DNA from: Saprospirales bacterium
GTDB lineage: Bacteria > Bacteroidota > Bacteroidia > Chitinophagales > Saprospiraceae
Reading direction: 5' to 3'
NCBI GenBank assembly: GCA_024642645.1
Contig: JAHEAS010000005.1
Span: forward strand, 1-17,842
DNA: 17,842 bases
Below are positions 1 through 7,758 of the stretch, piece by piece (within the stretch, counting starts at the first letter, position 1; each line of letters begins with the position of its first letter). A program made the position numbers and the translations under genes. The notes beneath the pieces were generated by a model. That model worked only from the letters and a program-made list of their open reading frames with translations, was not told the DNA's origin and did no database searches.

Positions 1-1
1 G

Positions 2-703
2 ATTTCAAATGCGCAGGGTGCTTGGGCTGCCGAAATCATTGGAGGGGAGAGCGTGGAGGATGGCGACAAGTTTTTACTTGAACCAGGTCTGCCCATGCGG
101 CTTATGGTTGTAGATGCCAAAGGTTGTAGTACTTCTGAAGATTTCATCGTGGCGGCTCGGCAAGAATTATATCTTGAACTTGGAGAAAGTTATGACATCA
201 AATACGGTGAAGAAATTCATTTTGATGCTATCCATTTTCCATTTGAAAATGTGTCCTTTAAATGGACTCCTGAAGATGGTTTGAGCTGTACAGATTGCCC
301 TGACCCTGTTGTAAATCCAACCGAAACCATTACCTATCGACTGCAAATGACTGACACTGCCGGCTGTTCCATTGACGATTTTATCAATGTCTCAGTTCGA
401 AAATCAAGAGATATTTTTATCCCAAACACCTTCAGCCCTAACCAAGATGGCATTAACGATTCCTTTTATCCTTACGGTGGCTTTGAAATAGTAGCCATAC
501 ACTCCATGCAAGTATTTGATAGATGGGGTGGCAAAATGTTTGAAGCAAAAGAAAAATTTTCGCCAAACGACCCGGATGCCGGGTGGAGTGGCTTCGCAAA
601 AAACAAGCCCGCAGACCCGGGTACCTACCTGTACACTATGAACGTTGAATTCATTGATGGCGAAATAATTATGTTCTCAGGTGAAGTGAACCTGATGAAA
701 TGA
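2..703 (+). CDS. T9SS-exported surface protein, C-terminal part (type B sorting domain), 5' end outside window
   Basis: The frame is open from base 2 with no credible start, so this is the last 233 residues of a longer gene. A GTG at 53 lies inside the open frame and is unlikely to be the true start. Residues from about 45 to 135 form Ig/PKD-like beta modules, one carrying a WTP..GLSC..C segment at residue 88 onward and a DTAGC end. Residues from about 137 to 233 are a gliding-motility-associated C-terminal domain: FIPNTFSPNQDGIND, then a VFDRWG motif, and a final GTYLYTMNVEF...GEV strand pair. In the Bacteroidota this domain directs cargo through the outer membrane by the type IX secretion system and attaches it at the surface. 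No enzymatic domain is visible in the part present. The function of the missing N-terminal portion cannot be judged; an adhesin-like role is inferred. Confidence 0.9.
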   Translation: MSNAQGAWAAEIIGGESVEDGDKFLLEPGLPMRLMVVDAKGCSTSEDFIVAARQELYLELGESYDIKYGEEIHFDAIHFPFENVSFKWTPEDGLSCTDCPDPVVNPTETITYRLQMTDTAGCSIDDFINVSVRKSRDIFIPNTFSPNQDGINDSFYPYGGFEIVAIHSMQVFDRWGGKMFEAKEKFSPNDPDAGWSGFAKNKPADPGTYLYTMNVEFIDGEIIMFSGEVNLMK

Positions 704-1003
704 TTTTTCACGGATTTTTCAATGAAGCATTCTGTGGTATTGACGCAATGAAGTGGCCTTTAGCTCAATCTTCTTGGCATTAATATACAGCTATTTCAAA
801 GGCGGCCAAGTTTGGCCTTGTTTTTGAAAAACCTCTAGTAATCAACGTTTTATCAAAAATTCCCCCGGTTAATTCTCCCCCCTATGACTGGTCGTGGTTT
901 CGCTGAATAATGGAGTCTTGTCTTGTCTAGTTTACTTATATGGCATTTCTGTTCTCATTCTTCAGTGCAAACTGTTTTTCGTGAAGCTAATCACTCATTT
1001 ATC
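704..1003. other. Intergenic region before the giant SprB-like gene
   Basis: About 300 bases with no credible gene. It holds one possible weak terminator (804-824). No exact TAnnTTTG promoter was found; TAGTTTAC at 928-935 matches only partly and lacks a correctly spaced TTG. A TTG at 923 opens the downstream frame but leads into a sequence without signal-peptide character, so it is not taken as the start of the next gene. Confidence 0.5.
804..824 (+). terminator. Possible weak intrinsic terminator
   Basis: GGCCA (804-808) and TGGCC (813-817) can pair around a 4-base loop and are followed by TTGTTTTTG. An alternative AAGGC/GCCTT pairing (799-803 with 815-819) competes. The stem is short, so this is only a candidate 3' end for the preceding gene. 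Confidence 0.35.
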
Positions 1004-4000
1004 ATGAAACCTCAGCTTACACTTGTAGCATTATTCCTCTTATTTGGCTCACTCACCGCTCAGGTCAGGTTCAAAGTCAAACTTCTTTCCGACAACCAGA
1101 CGTATCAGGTTAATTTCAAACCTGAGACTAGTTGGTCAAATCCACTCAGTACGACAACCGGAGGTCAGGTGACTATGCGGGTGCCTGTAGGTGGTTTTGC
1201 TCCGGGCTCCGTCACCAACATCAAAGGTGTTTGGAAACTGATAAATACGGTAGTTTCGCCTTCAGAAGCTCCTGGATTTGTCTATTATATTTATGCCTTG
1301 GACACGCCTATTGCTGGTAGCCAGATTACTTACACCAACGGCGTAGAAATACCAATGTTTAGTTACAAAAACGTTGGTACTTGCACAGGCCCGGTGGAAA
1401 TCATCAGCAACATAACCGACCCGTTCTTGGAGCCCAATTCCCAGAATCTTGGCGTCAAAAACTACCTTACCGTCCTTGGTGCCGGGCAAGGTGTTGATGC
1501 ATATATTGGGAATTACACCACTTTCAAGGCAGATTGTACACCAATCAGCAATTGTGGTGTCGAGATTTATGACGTAGCGCTGGTTTCGCCAAGTGCTTGC
1601 GGCGTCGCTGATGGTAGCATTACGATCGATGCAGTTCAAGTCGATGGCATACCCATGCAATACACCATCACTTATGGAACACCCGGTGTTGTTTGGCAAA
1701 ACACGCCCGTTTTTTCTAACCTGGCCGCAGGCAATACTTTTTATGTAGCAGTTAGGGATGTGATTGGCAATTGCCTTGTAGAAGCAGGCCAATTTTTGTT
1801 AAACGGCCCACTTGCCGCTATCGTTCAAGGGGTTAATTTGAACCACCCTGACTGCGGCGGCACTAACGGAAGCATTACCATCAATGCGATTAGTGCCAAT
1901 GGCGGTACCCTGCAATATTCGATGGGGTCAAACGGCCCATGGCAGGCATCCAGCACTTTCACGGGTCTTGCCGAAGGCACTTATACATTCTATGTACGTG
2001 ACATCACAAACAATTGTCAAAACCCCGCAGGTACTTACACGCTGACTGGCTGTGTGCCTCCGAGCTGTATTTTGACCTACGACATGAACGACCTCGGCAA
2101 TGGAAAATACGAGGTTACTATGTTGACTGACACCACTTGGAACGCTCCGCTCAATACGACATCAAATCTTCAAGTGACCATAAAAGTACCTACTGGTGGA
2201 TTTCAAGCAACAAATGTAGTTGACGAAACGCCCGGTGTCGATTTTGACATCAGCGAAGTAATCATTGCGCCCATAGAAGACCCTGCGCACGACTATATTA
2301 CTTTCAGCCTACAAAGCCCAACTCAAAGCATACCTTATGCTGACGGGGGTACAGTACATCTTTTTACTTTTGAAAATACGGGAGCTTGTACTGGGGACAG
2401 CATACGTTTCATGCTTGATGATGACCCGTTCATGCAACCAAATAGCCAGAATAGTACTGCCGGACAATACATATCCGTGCTTGGGTACGGTTCCGCTGAT
2501 GCGCCAATCTGTCTTGCAAAAGGTGCTGTTATTTGTGATTACTTGCCGCCTTCGCCACCATCCTGTTTAATTACTTACGAATTGGAGGAGTTGCCAGGCG
2601 ATATTATTCAAGTTTCAATTATCTCAGATACAACTTGGAACGCTCCATTTAATGCAACGAGCAGTGCGCAGGTGGTTGTCAAAGTGCCAACCGGAGGTTT
2701 TGTAGTCGGCAGTTTGACTGACCTTGAAGGCACTTGGGAAGTGGGCAGCATTGACGTAGCGCCAGTGGAGGAGCCAAACAGTGACTATATCTCCTTCCAA
2801 CTCTCCAATCCAACAAATTTAAATGTTTACCAACAAGGGGTAAAAACGCCTATTTTTTCTTTTAAAAATGATGGCCCTTGCCAAGGTGGATTGGTGTACT
2901 TAATGCCGAATGACGACCCTTTCCTGCCACCAAACAGTTTGAACTCGAACGTTAGCCAGTACATCGCCCCGTTGGGTGGACAAGGCGAAGACATCGTTAT
3001 CTGCCTCTCCAGCCTGCCTGCCGATGACTGTTCGGACGACCCTTGCTCTAGCCTCCAACCTAATTTTGGGCCATTGGAAGCCTGTGAGGGCACTTCATTT
3101 ATTTTTCAAGATTCAACGATTACTACTGATGCCATAACTTCCTGGAGTTGGGATTTTGGGGACAATAGTGCTGTTTCTACCAGCCAATCTCCTTCTCACA
3201 CATATTCTTCCTCCGGGAATTTTGAGGTTTCATTGACGGTGACGACCCAGAATGGTTGCTCTGCAACTTACATGGATTTCGTCACCGTTTTTCCATCTCC
3301 TGGCGATGCTCCGGTCAGTGTTTACAATATTTGTGATGGCTTGGCGGTAACGCTCGAAACGCCTAGCAATATTACCTCGGCAGTGTGGAGCCCGACCACT
3401 GGACTTGATATCACCGACCCTTTCAATCCAATTGCAAGCCCTAGCGTCACCACTACTTATACTCTCACTGCTACCAATAGCTATGGCTGTGTAAATACTA
3501 GTCAGGTGGCCGTGAACGTAGTCAATAAACCAGTTCTAAACAACGTAACAGTTTTACCGATTTCCGATTGTAACAAATCTGATGCAAGCATACAAATCAG
3601 TGCATCTGGTGTGAACAACGTGGAGTACGGATTGGACGACGGCAGCGGCAGCATTACTTGGCAGTCCGGTGACACTTTCGCCAACCTGATGGCAGGCACT
3701 TATCTTGTTTATGTTAGAAATGCTGATGGCTCCTGCCCGGCAGCTTACATTAATAATCCGATAGTGATTAATTCGCCAGTTGCGCCAGCAATCACCAACG
3801 TGGCCTCGACGCCGCCAAACAATTGCAACAACGACGGTACCATCACCATCACTGCCACTGGCGGTATGCCGCCTTTGCAGTACAGCATAGGTGGAGCTTC
3901 CCAAGCAAGTAATGTTTTCAGCGGTCTCGGTGCAGGTTCTTACAATATTGTCGTGACAAATGTGGACGGCTCTTGTGGCACAGCGAATGGCCCAATTGTT

Positions 4001-7000
4001 TTCACACAACCCACACCACCAACTATTGTGACACCTATTCCCAACCAAAATATTTGTGTCGGCTCTAGTGTCAACATTTCCGTTCAACTCAGCACTGCAA
4101 TTAGCACTTATGCCATCACTGGCACAGGTGTTCATTCTGGCGAAGTTGTCAATGGCAACACACTGACCTTCGTTGCTAGCGCAAACGCTGTAGGTGCTAC
4201 TAACTACAATGTTGTTCTAAGCCAAGCGAATGGTTGTTCTGCAACTTCAACGTTTACATTGACAGGTGTTGCTGCTCCAGTAGCGACTTTCACAGTGTCA
4301 CCGGTCATTTGTACCAATGGTGATGTGGTGTTGCACAATAGCTCAACCAACCCCAATGCATGGCTTACATGGTCGCTAGCTGGGGCCCAAGTAGTAAGTG
4401 CCAGCACTCAGAACACTACTTCACCCGACAGCTCAACGATGGTGGTTAAATGGGCAACTGCCGGCACGAAAACCATCACGCTGTCCGTGAACAACGGTGG
4501 GTGCATCGTCTCTGCTACTCAGACAATTACTGTCGCTGACTTTAACCCTGGTGCTACACTTGCAGTAACAAATGCTACTTGCGGTCTCGCAAATGGTGCG
4601 ATTGATTTGACTGTAACAGGCACTGGATATACTTATTCTTGGAGCAATGGAAACACAAATAGTGATATTGCAGGTATTTCTGCAGGAATTTATACTGTTA
4701 CTATTACAGATCCAACCTCACAGTGCAAATCAACAGCATCCTCCACAATTGGAGGTTCGCCTGCTATTGACATCAGCAACGTCCAAATCGTCCCGGCTAC
4801 CCAATGTACTGGAGCTAATGGCGACGGTAGCGTGACTGTTTCAGTAAGTGGTGGAACCGGGCCATTTACTTATTCGTTAACTGGCATTACGCCAGTGAGC
4901 AGCCCGCTTGCTTCCATTACTTTCAGCAATCTTTCAGCACTCAGTTATACCCTGACGGTTAGCGATTCGAAAGGATGTACAGATGTTCAAGCTGTTGTAG
5001 TTACAAGCGTGAGCAGCCAGTTGAGTGTTGCCGTAACAACAGTGGATGCAGGATGTACCACCGACGATGGAAGTGTTTCAGCTACCGTAACTGGAGGCTC
5101 TGGCGCATATACCTATAGCCTTTTTGAAAATAACATCCCATCGGGCTCAAACATGCCTGTTACAGGTTCAACAGTTGCGTTGAACGGACTTGCACCTGGG
5201 TCTTATTTGGTCATTTTCGAAGATATGAACGGCTGTATTTCAGCTGGTTCTGGTACAGTACTTCGCAAAGCAGGAACATTCCCAGCAACTTCGACCCTTA
5301 CGGATGCAGCCTGTGGTTCTAGCAATGGCGCCATCCAATTGAGCAACATTCCAAATGGAGCCTCCTTTGCTTGGAGTGTTGGCGGCAACGCCAATCCGCT
5401 CACTAACTTGGCGGCAGGCGTTTATAGTGCTACTGTCACGGAATCAAATGGCTGTATGTCGTCTTCCACTTTTGTTGTGAATACAACAGGTGGCCAAGAT
5501 GTGACAATTAATAGTATCACAGGTTCAACTTGCAACCTTGCCAATGGCTCGATTATCTTCACTGTAACAGGTGGCGGCCAGTTTAGCTACAAAGTACTGG
5601 GCTCAAATTTACCGTCTGGGTTTGGAACGCCAGATATTTCGGCTACCATTCCGAACGTACCAAAAGGTGCTTATGTCCTGGAAATTACTGACTTGTTGCA
5701 GCCAAGCTGCAAGGTTTATGAAGTAGTTGTAGTTACAGGCAGTGATGCATTCCAAACTAACTCAACAGTGAAGTTGGCCACTGGCTGTGGCAACCATAAT
5801 GGAGAAATATGCATCGAAATATCAGGTGGGCAGATGCCTTATACTGTCGTAGCAACTGACGGCACCATCGAACTAGGCAACACACCAAATAAATTCTGTA
5901 TCAAAGGTCTTTACGAAGGTATGGTTGAAGTAACAGTTACTGGGGCAGGTGGCTGTCAGAAGATTTTCACACAAGATATGGGGCAGTTTGATGAACCAAA
6001 TATCACCGTGGACAGTGTGCAAATCATTGACCCTATTTGCCCGGGTGATTCAGGCTCCATCCTTTCCTTGTCTGGGTCTAGCTACGATATTTTTAACGCT
6101 AACAACTCGTACATGGGATTCACCCCATGGACGGCAGCAATGGCAGGTACCTACAAGTTGATGTTGACACAAAATGGCTGCGTAGATTCACTGACCGTTA
6201 CCGTAGATGGTCCGGCTGATTGGGCGATAGTCTCAAACATTGTGGCTGAAAGCTGCAATACTTTGGGCGCAGTTTCTCTCGACATCAGTGGAGGTGCGGC
6301 ACCAATTTCTGTCCTTTGGAGCAATGGTGCTACTACAACTAGCATAACAGGCCTGAATGCTGGGACTTATACTGCTACCATCACTGATGCCAACGGCTGT
6401 GAAACGACCTCGGTTAATGTTGTGGATACGGATTGCCTTAACCCGTGTGAGGGCGAGGACTTGTTCTATCTTGATGTTTACAGCCAGCAGTTGAACGCAG
6501 CACTGACGGAAATCTGTCTGCCTACCTACGAGACAAACCTAAGTGGCTACAGCTTGACTTTGAACAATGAGCCTTATCAGCGTGCAATTGGAGATTGCGG
6601 AAGCGTCACTAATTTCTATGATGGCTTTGACGTGTTGCCAGCACTGGGTCCATACATACTTTTAGAATGGACTTATGGCAGCGAAAAGGAAGAGAATTAC
6701 CAATTTTTCGACCTTGAAGGCCTAGTGGCTCATATGAATAATATAGATCCAGCTGGCAACTGGGTAGTTGATGGCGGAACTATCTTCGGTGGTAATCAGT
6801 CTAAAGTTTACGGTAATATGAAAGTTCGGCATGTCGTCAGTGGTTTCTCGCTTGATTTGCCGCCGAGTAAATTGACTGTACCTCATCCTACCATTCTGGT
6901 AGATAACCACAGTCAAGTACAGGTACTTATTTCAGAATCTCCAGACGGTTGCATGGACACCTTGTACATCAACCTGCTCCAACCTGAACCACCTACTTCG

Positions 7001-7531
7001 GACACGATTCAAGTGGAAGTCGCTGAAGGTGCTACGCAAACGGTATGTATCCCTTATGGCGAGTTGTATGGAACTTTGGAGTTCTTGAGCAACGAATGCA
7101 TTTCTTTCACCAACAATGCCCAAATCAATTCCACGACGGATAATTGTGTGGAGGTAGTTGGATTGGATCAAGGCATAGATGAGGCTTGCATTGTTATTTG
7201 CGATGACCTAGGTATGTGCGATACCACCATTTTATTGATCAATGTAATTGACGGTGGCACAGAAATTGAAGTTTTCACAGGATTCAGTCCAAATGGTGAC
7301 GGTGTCAACGATGTTTTCAAAATTAAGAACATTGAGTTGTATCCTAACAATGACTTGAAAATATTCAATCGTTGGGGCAAGCAAGTTTACAATGTGAAAA
7401 GCTACCATAATAGCTGGGATGCTTTGTACCGCAACGTGAGACTGCCAGATGGCTCTTATTTCTACATACTGAATGTTGAAGTGGATGGCGTGATGAAGGA
7501 GTTAAAAGGATTTGTAGAAGTAAGAAGATAA
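1004..7531 (+). CDS. Giant SprB-repeat surface protein with type B T9SS C-terminal domain (2175 aa)
   Basis: Start ATG 1004 is chosen because it begins a clear signal peptide (MKPQLTLVALFLLFGSLTA, then Q). The frame extends 27 codons further to a TTG at 923, but without export character. Domains: three copies of an unrecognised ~150-residue all-beta module (about 21-178, 355-503, 521-667); two SprB-type repeats between copies 1 and 2 (199-257, 284-338); a PKD domain (about 685-770, WSWDFGD at 712-718); an Ig-like WSPTTGL module (about 770-845); two SprB repeats (856-995); further Ig/PKD-like segments (about 1005-1185); eight SprB repeats (1193-1799); two C-terminal modules (1815-1994, 2000-2085); and a type B CTD (2088-2175: FTGFSPNGDGVNDVF, IFNRWG). 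SprB in Flavobacterium is a mobile adhesin of gliding. A role here in adhesion or gliding is inferred from the architecture. No catalytic domain is seen. No SprF/PorP-like partner gene lies in the window. The frame is intact despite the repeats. Confidence 0.92.
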   Translation: MKPQLTLVALFLLFGSLTAQVRFKVKLLSDNQTYQVNFKPETSWSNPLSTTTGGQVTMRVPVGGFAPGSVTNIKGVWKLINTVVSPSEAPGFVYYIYALDTPIAGSQITYTNGVEIPMFSYKNVGTCTGPVEIISNITDPFLEPNSQNLGVKNYLTVLGAGQGVDAYIGNYTTFKADCTPISNCGVEIYDVALVSPSACGVADGSITIDAVQVDGIPMQYTITYGTPGVVWQNTPVFSNLAAGNTFYVAVRDVIGNCLVEAGQFLLNGPLAAIVQGVNLNHPDCGGTNGSITINAISANGGTLQYSMGSNGPWQASSTFTGLAEGTYTFYVRDITNNCQNPAGTYTLTGCVPPSCILTYDMNDLGNGKYEVTMLTDTTWNAPLNTTSNLQVTIKVPTGGFQATNVVDETPGVDFDISEVIIAPIEDPAHDYITFSLQSPTQSIPYADGGTVHLFTFENTGACTGDSIRFMLDDDPFMQPNSQNSTAGQYISVLGYGSADAPICLAKGAVICDYLPPSPPSCLITYELEELPGDIIQVSIISDTTWNAPFNATSSAQVVVKVPTGGFVVGSLTDLEGTWEVGSIDVAPVEEPNSDYISFQLSNPTNLNVYQQGVKTPIFSFKNDGPCQGGLVYLMPNDDPFLPPNSLNSNVSQYIAPLGGQGEDIVICLSSLPADDCSDDPCSSLQPNFGPLEACEGTSFIFQDSTITTDAITSWSWDFGDNSAVSTSQSPSHTYSSSGNFEVSLTVTTQNGCSATYMDFVTVFPSPGDAPVSVYNICDGLAVTLETPSNITSAVWSPTTGLDITDPFNPIASPSVTTTYTLTATNSYGCVNTSQVAVNVVNKPVLNNVTVLPISDCNKSDASIQISASGVNNVEYGLDDGSGSITWQSGDTFANLMAGTYLVYVRNADGSCPAAYINNPIVINSPVAPAITNVASTPPNNCNNDGTITITATGGMPPLQYSIGGASQASNVFSGLGAGSYNIVVTNVDGSCGTANGPIVFTQPTPPTIVTPIPNQNICVGSSVNISVQLSTAISTYAITGTGVHSGEVVNGNTLTFVASANAVGATNYNVVLSQANGCSATSTFTLTGVAAPVATFTVSPVICTNGDVVLHNSSTNPNAWLTWSLAGAQVVSASTQNTTSPDSSTMVVKWATAGTKTITLSVNNGGCIVSATQTITVADFNPGATLAVTNATCGLANGAIDLTVTGTGYTYSWSNGNTNSDIAGISAGIYTVTITDPTSQCKSTASSTIGGSPAIDISNVQIVPATQCTGANGDGSVTVSVSGGTGPFTYSLTGITPVSSPLASITFSNLSALSYTLTVSDSKGCTDVQAVVVTSVSSQLSVAVTTVDAGCTTDDGSVSATVTGGSGAYTYSLFENNIPSGSNMPVTGSTVALNGLAPGSYLVIFEDMNGCISAGSGTVLRKAGTFPATSTLTDAACGSSNGAIQLSNIPNGASFAWSVGGNANPLTNLAAGVYSATVTESNGCMSSSTFVVNTTGGQDVTINSITGSTCNLANGSIIFTVTGGGQFSYKVLGSNLPSGFGTPDISATIPNVPKGAYVLEITDLLQPSCKVYEVVVVTGSDAFQTNSTVKLATGCGNHNGEICIEISGGQMPYTVVATDGTIELGNTPNKFCIKGLYEGMVEVTVTGAGGCQKIFTQDMGQFDEPNITVDSVQIIDPICPGDSGSILSLSGSSYDIFNANNSYMGFTPWTAAMAGTYKLMLTQNGCVDSLTVTVDGPADWAIVSNIVAESCNTLGAVSLDISGGAAPISVLWSNGATTTSITGLNAGTYTATITDANGCETTSVNVVDTDCLNPCEGEDLFYLDVYSQQLNAALTEICLPTYETNLSGYSLTLNNEPYQRAIGDCGSVTNFYDGFDVLPALGPYILLEWTYGSEKEENYQFFDLEGLVAHMNNIDPAGNWVVDGGTIFGGNQSKVYGNMKVRHVVSGFSLDLPPSKLTVPHPTILVDNHSQVQVLISESPDGCMDTLYINLLQPEPPTSDTIQVEVAEGATQTVCIPYGELYGTLEFLSNECISFTNNAQINSTTDNCVEVVGLDQGIDEACIVICDDLGMCDTTILLINVIDGGTEIEVFTGFSPNGDGVNDVFKIKNIELYPNNDLKIFNRWGKQVYNVKSYHNSWDALYRNVRLPDGSYFYILNVEVDGVMKELKGFVEVRR

Positions 7532-7583
7532 GCTACTAAAGATTAATCCAAACAAATTTTTAATTACTACACACTAAAAAACA

Positions 7584-7622
7584 GGGCTGCAATGCGGAAA
7601 CGCTTGCAGCCCTTGTTTTTTT
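7584..7622. terminator. Strong bidirectional intrinsic terminator
   Basis: GGGCTGCAA (7584-7592) pairs with TTGCAGCCC (7604-7612). Inside, GCG/CGC pairs around a GAAA tetraloop with one bulged T. The plus strand continues with TTGTTTTTTT. The minus strand continues with TG followed by six T (A-run 7576-7581). It lies 52 bases after the giant gene and between convergent genes, so it probably ends transcription from both sides. Confidence 0.9.
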
Positions 7623-7629
7623 CTCATGC

Positions 7630-7716
7630 AGGGTTTGAGTGAATGTGTCGCCAAAGTACGCTTTGGCGTCCGGCGTGTCGAAGAGGACTTCGACAGCACT
7701 TTTTCGCCCAAACCCT
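7630..7716. other. Three-stem (three-way-junction) structured element
   Basis: An outer stem AGGGTTTG/CAAACCCT (7630-7637 with 7709-7716) can extend inward to 7643/7703 with one A.C mismatch and one G.U pair. It encloses two perfect 8-bp hairpins with 4-base loops: CGCCAAAG-tacg-CTTTGGCG (7649-7668) and TGTCGAAG-agga-CTTCGACA (7676-7695). No coding frame is evident. It sits 3' of both convergent genes, just beyond the terminator hairpin. It could be a dispersed REP/BIME-like or MITE-like element, or a structured RNA. The pairing is seen in the sequence; any function is unknown. Confidence 0.65.
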
Positions 7717-7758
7717 ACCTGAGCCTATTTTTATCAGAACAAATTCTGTCAATTCACC

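Noticed and set aside
923..1003. TTG-initiated 27-codon extension of the giant SprB-like protein
   Set aside because: The extension has no export character, while ATG 1004 begins a clean signal peptide.
3554..4135. 193-codon minus-strand frame inside the giant gene
   Set aside because: It is an antisense shadow of Thr/Ser/Gly/Asn-rich repeat coding sequence, with no domain or promoter; the same holds for 1262-1792.
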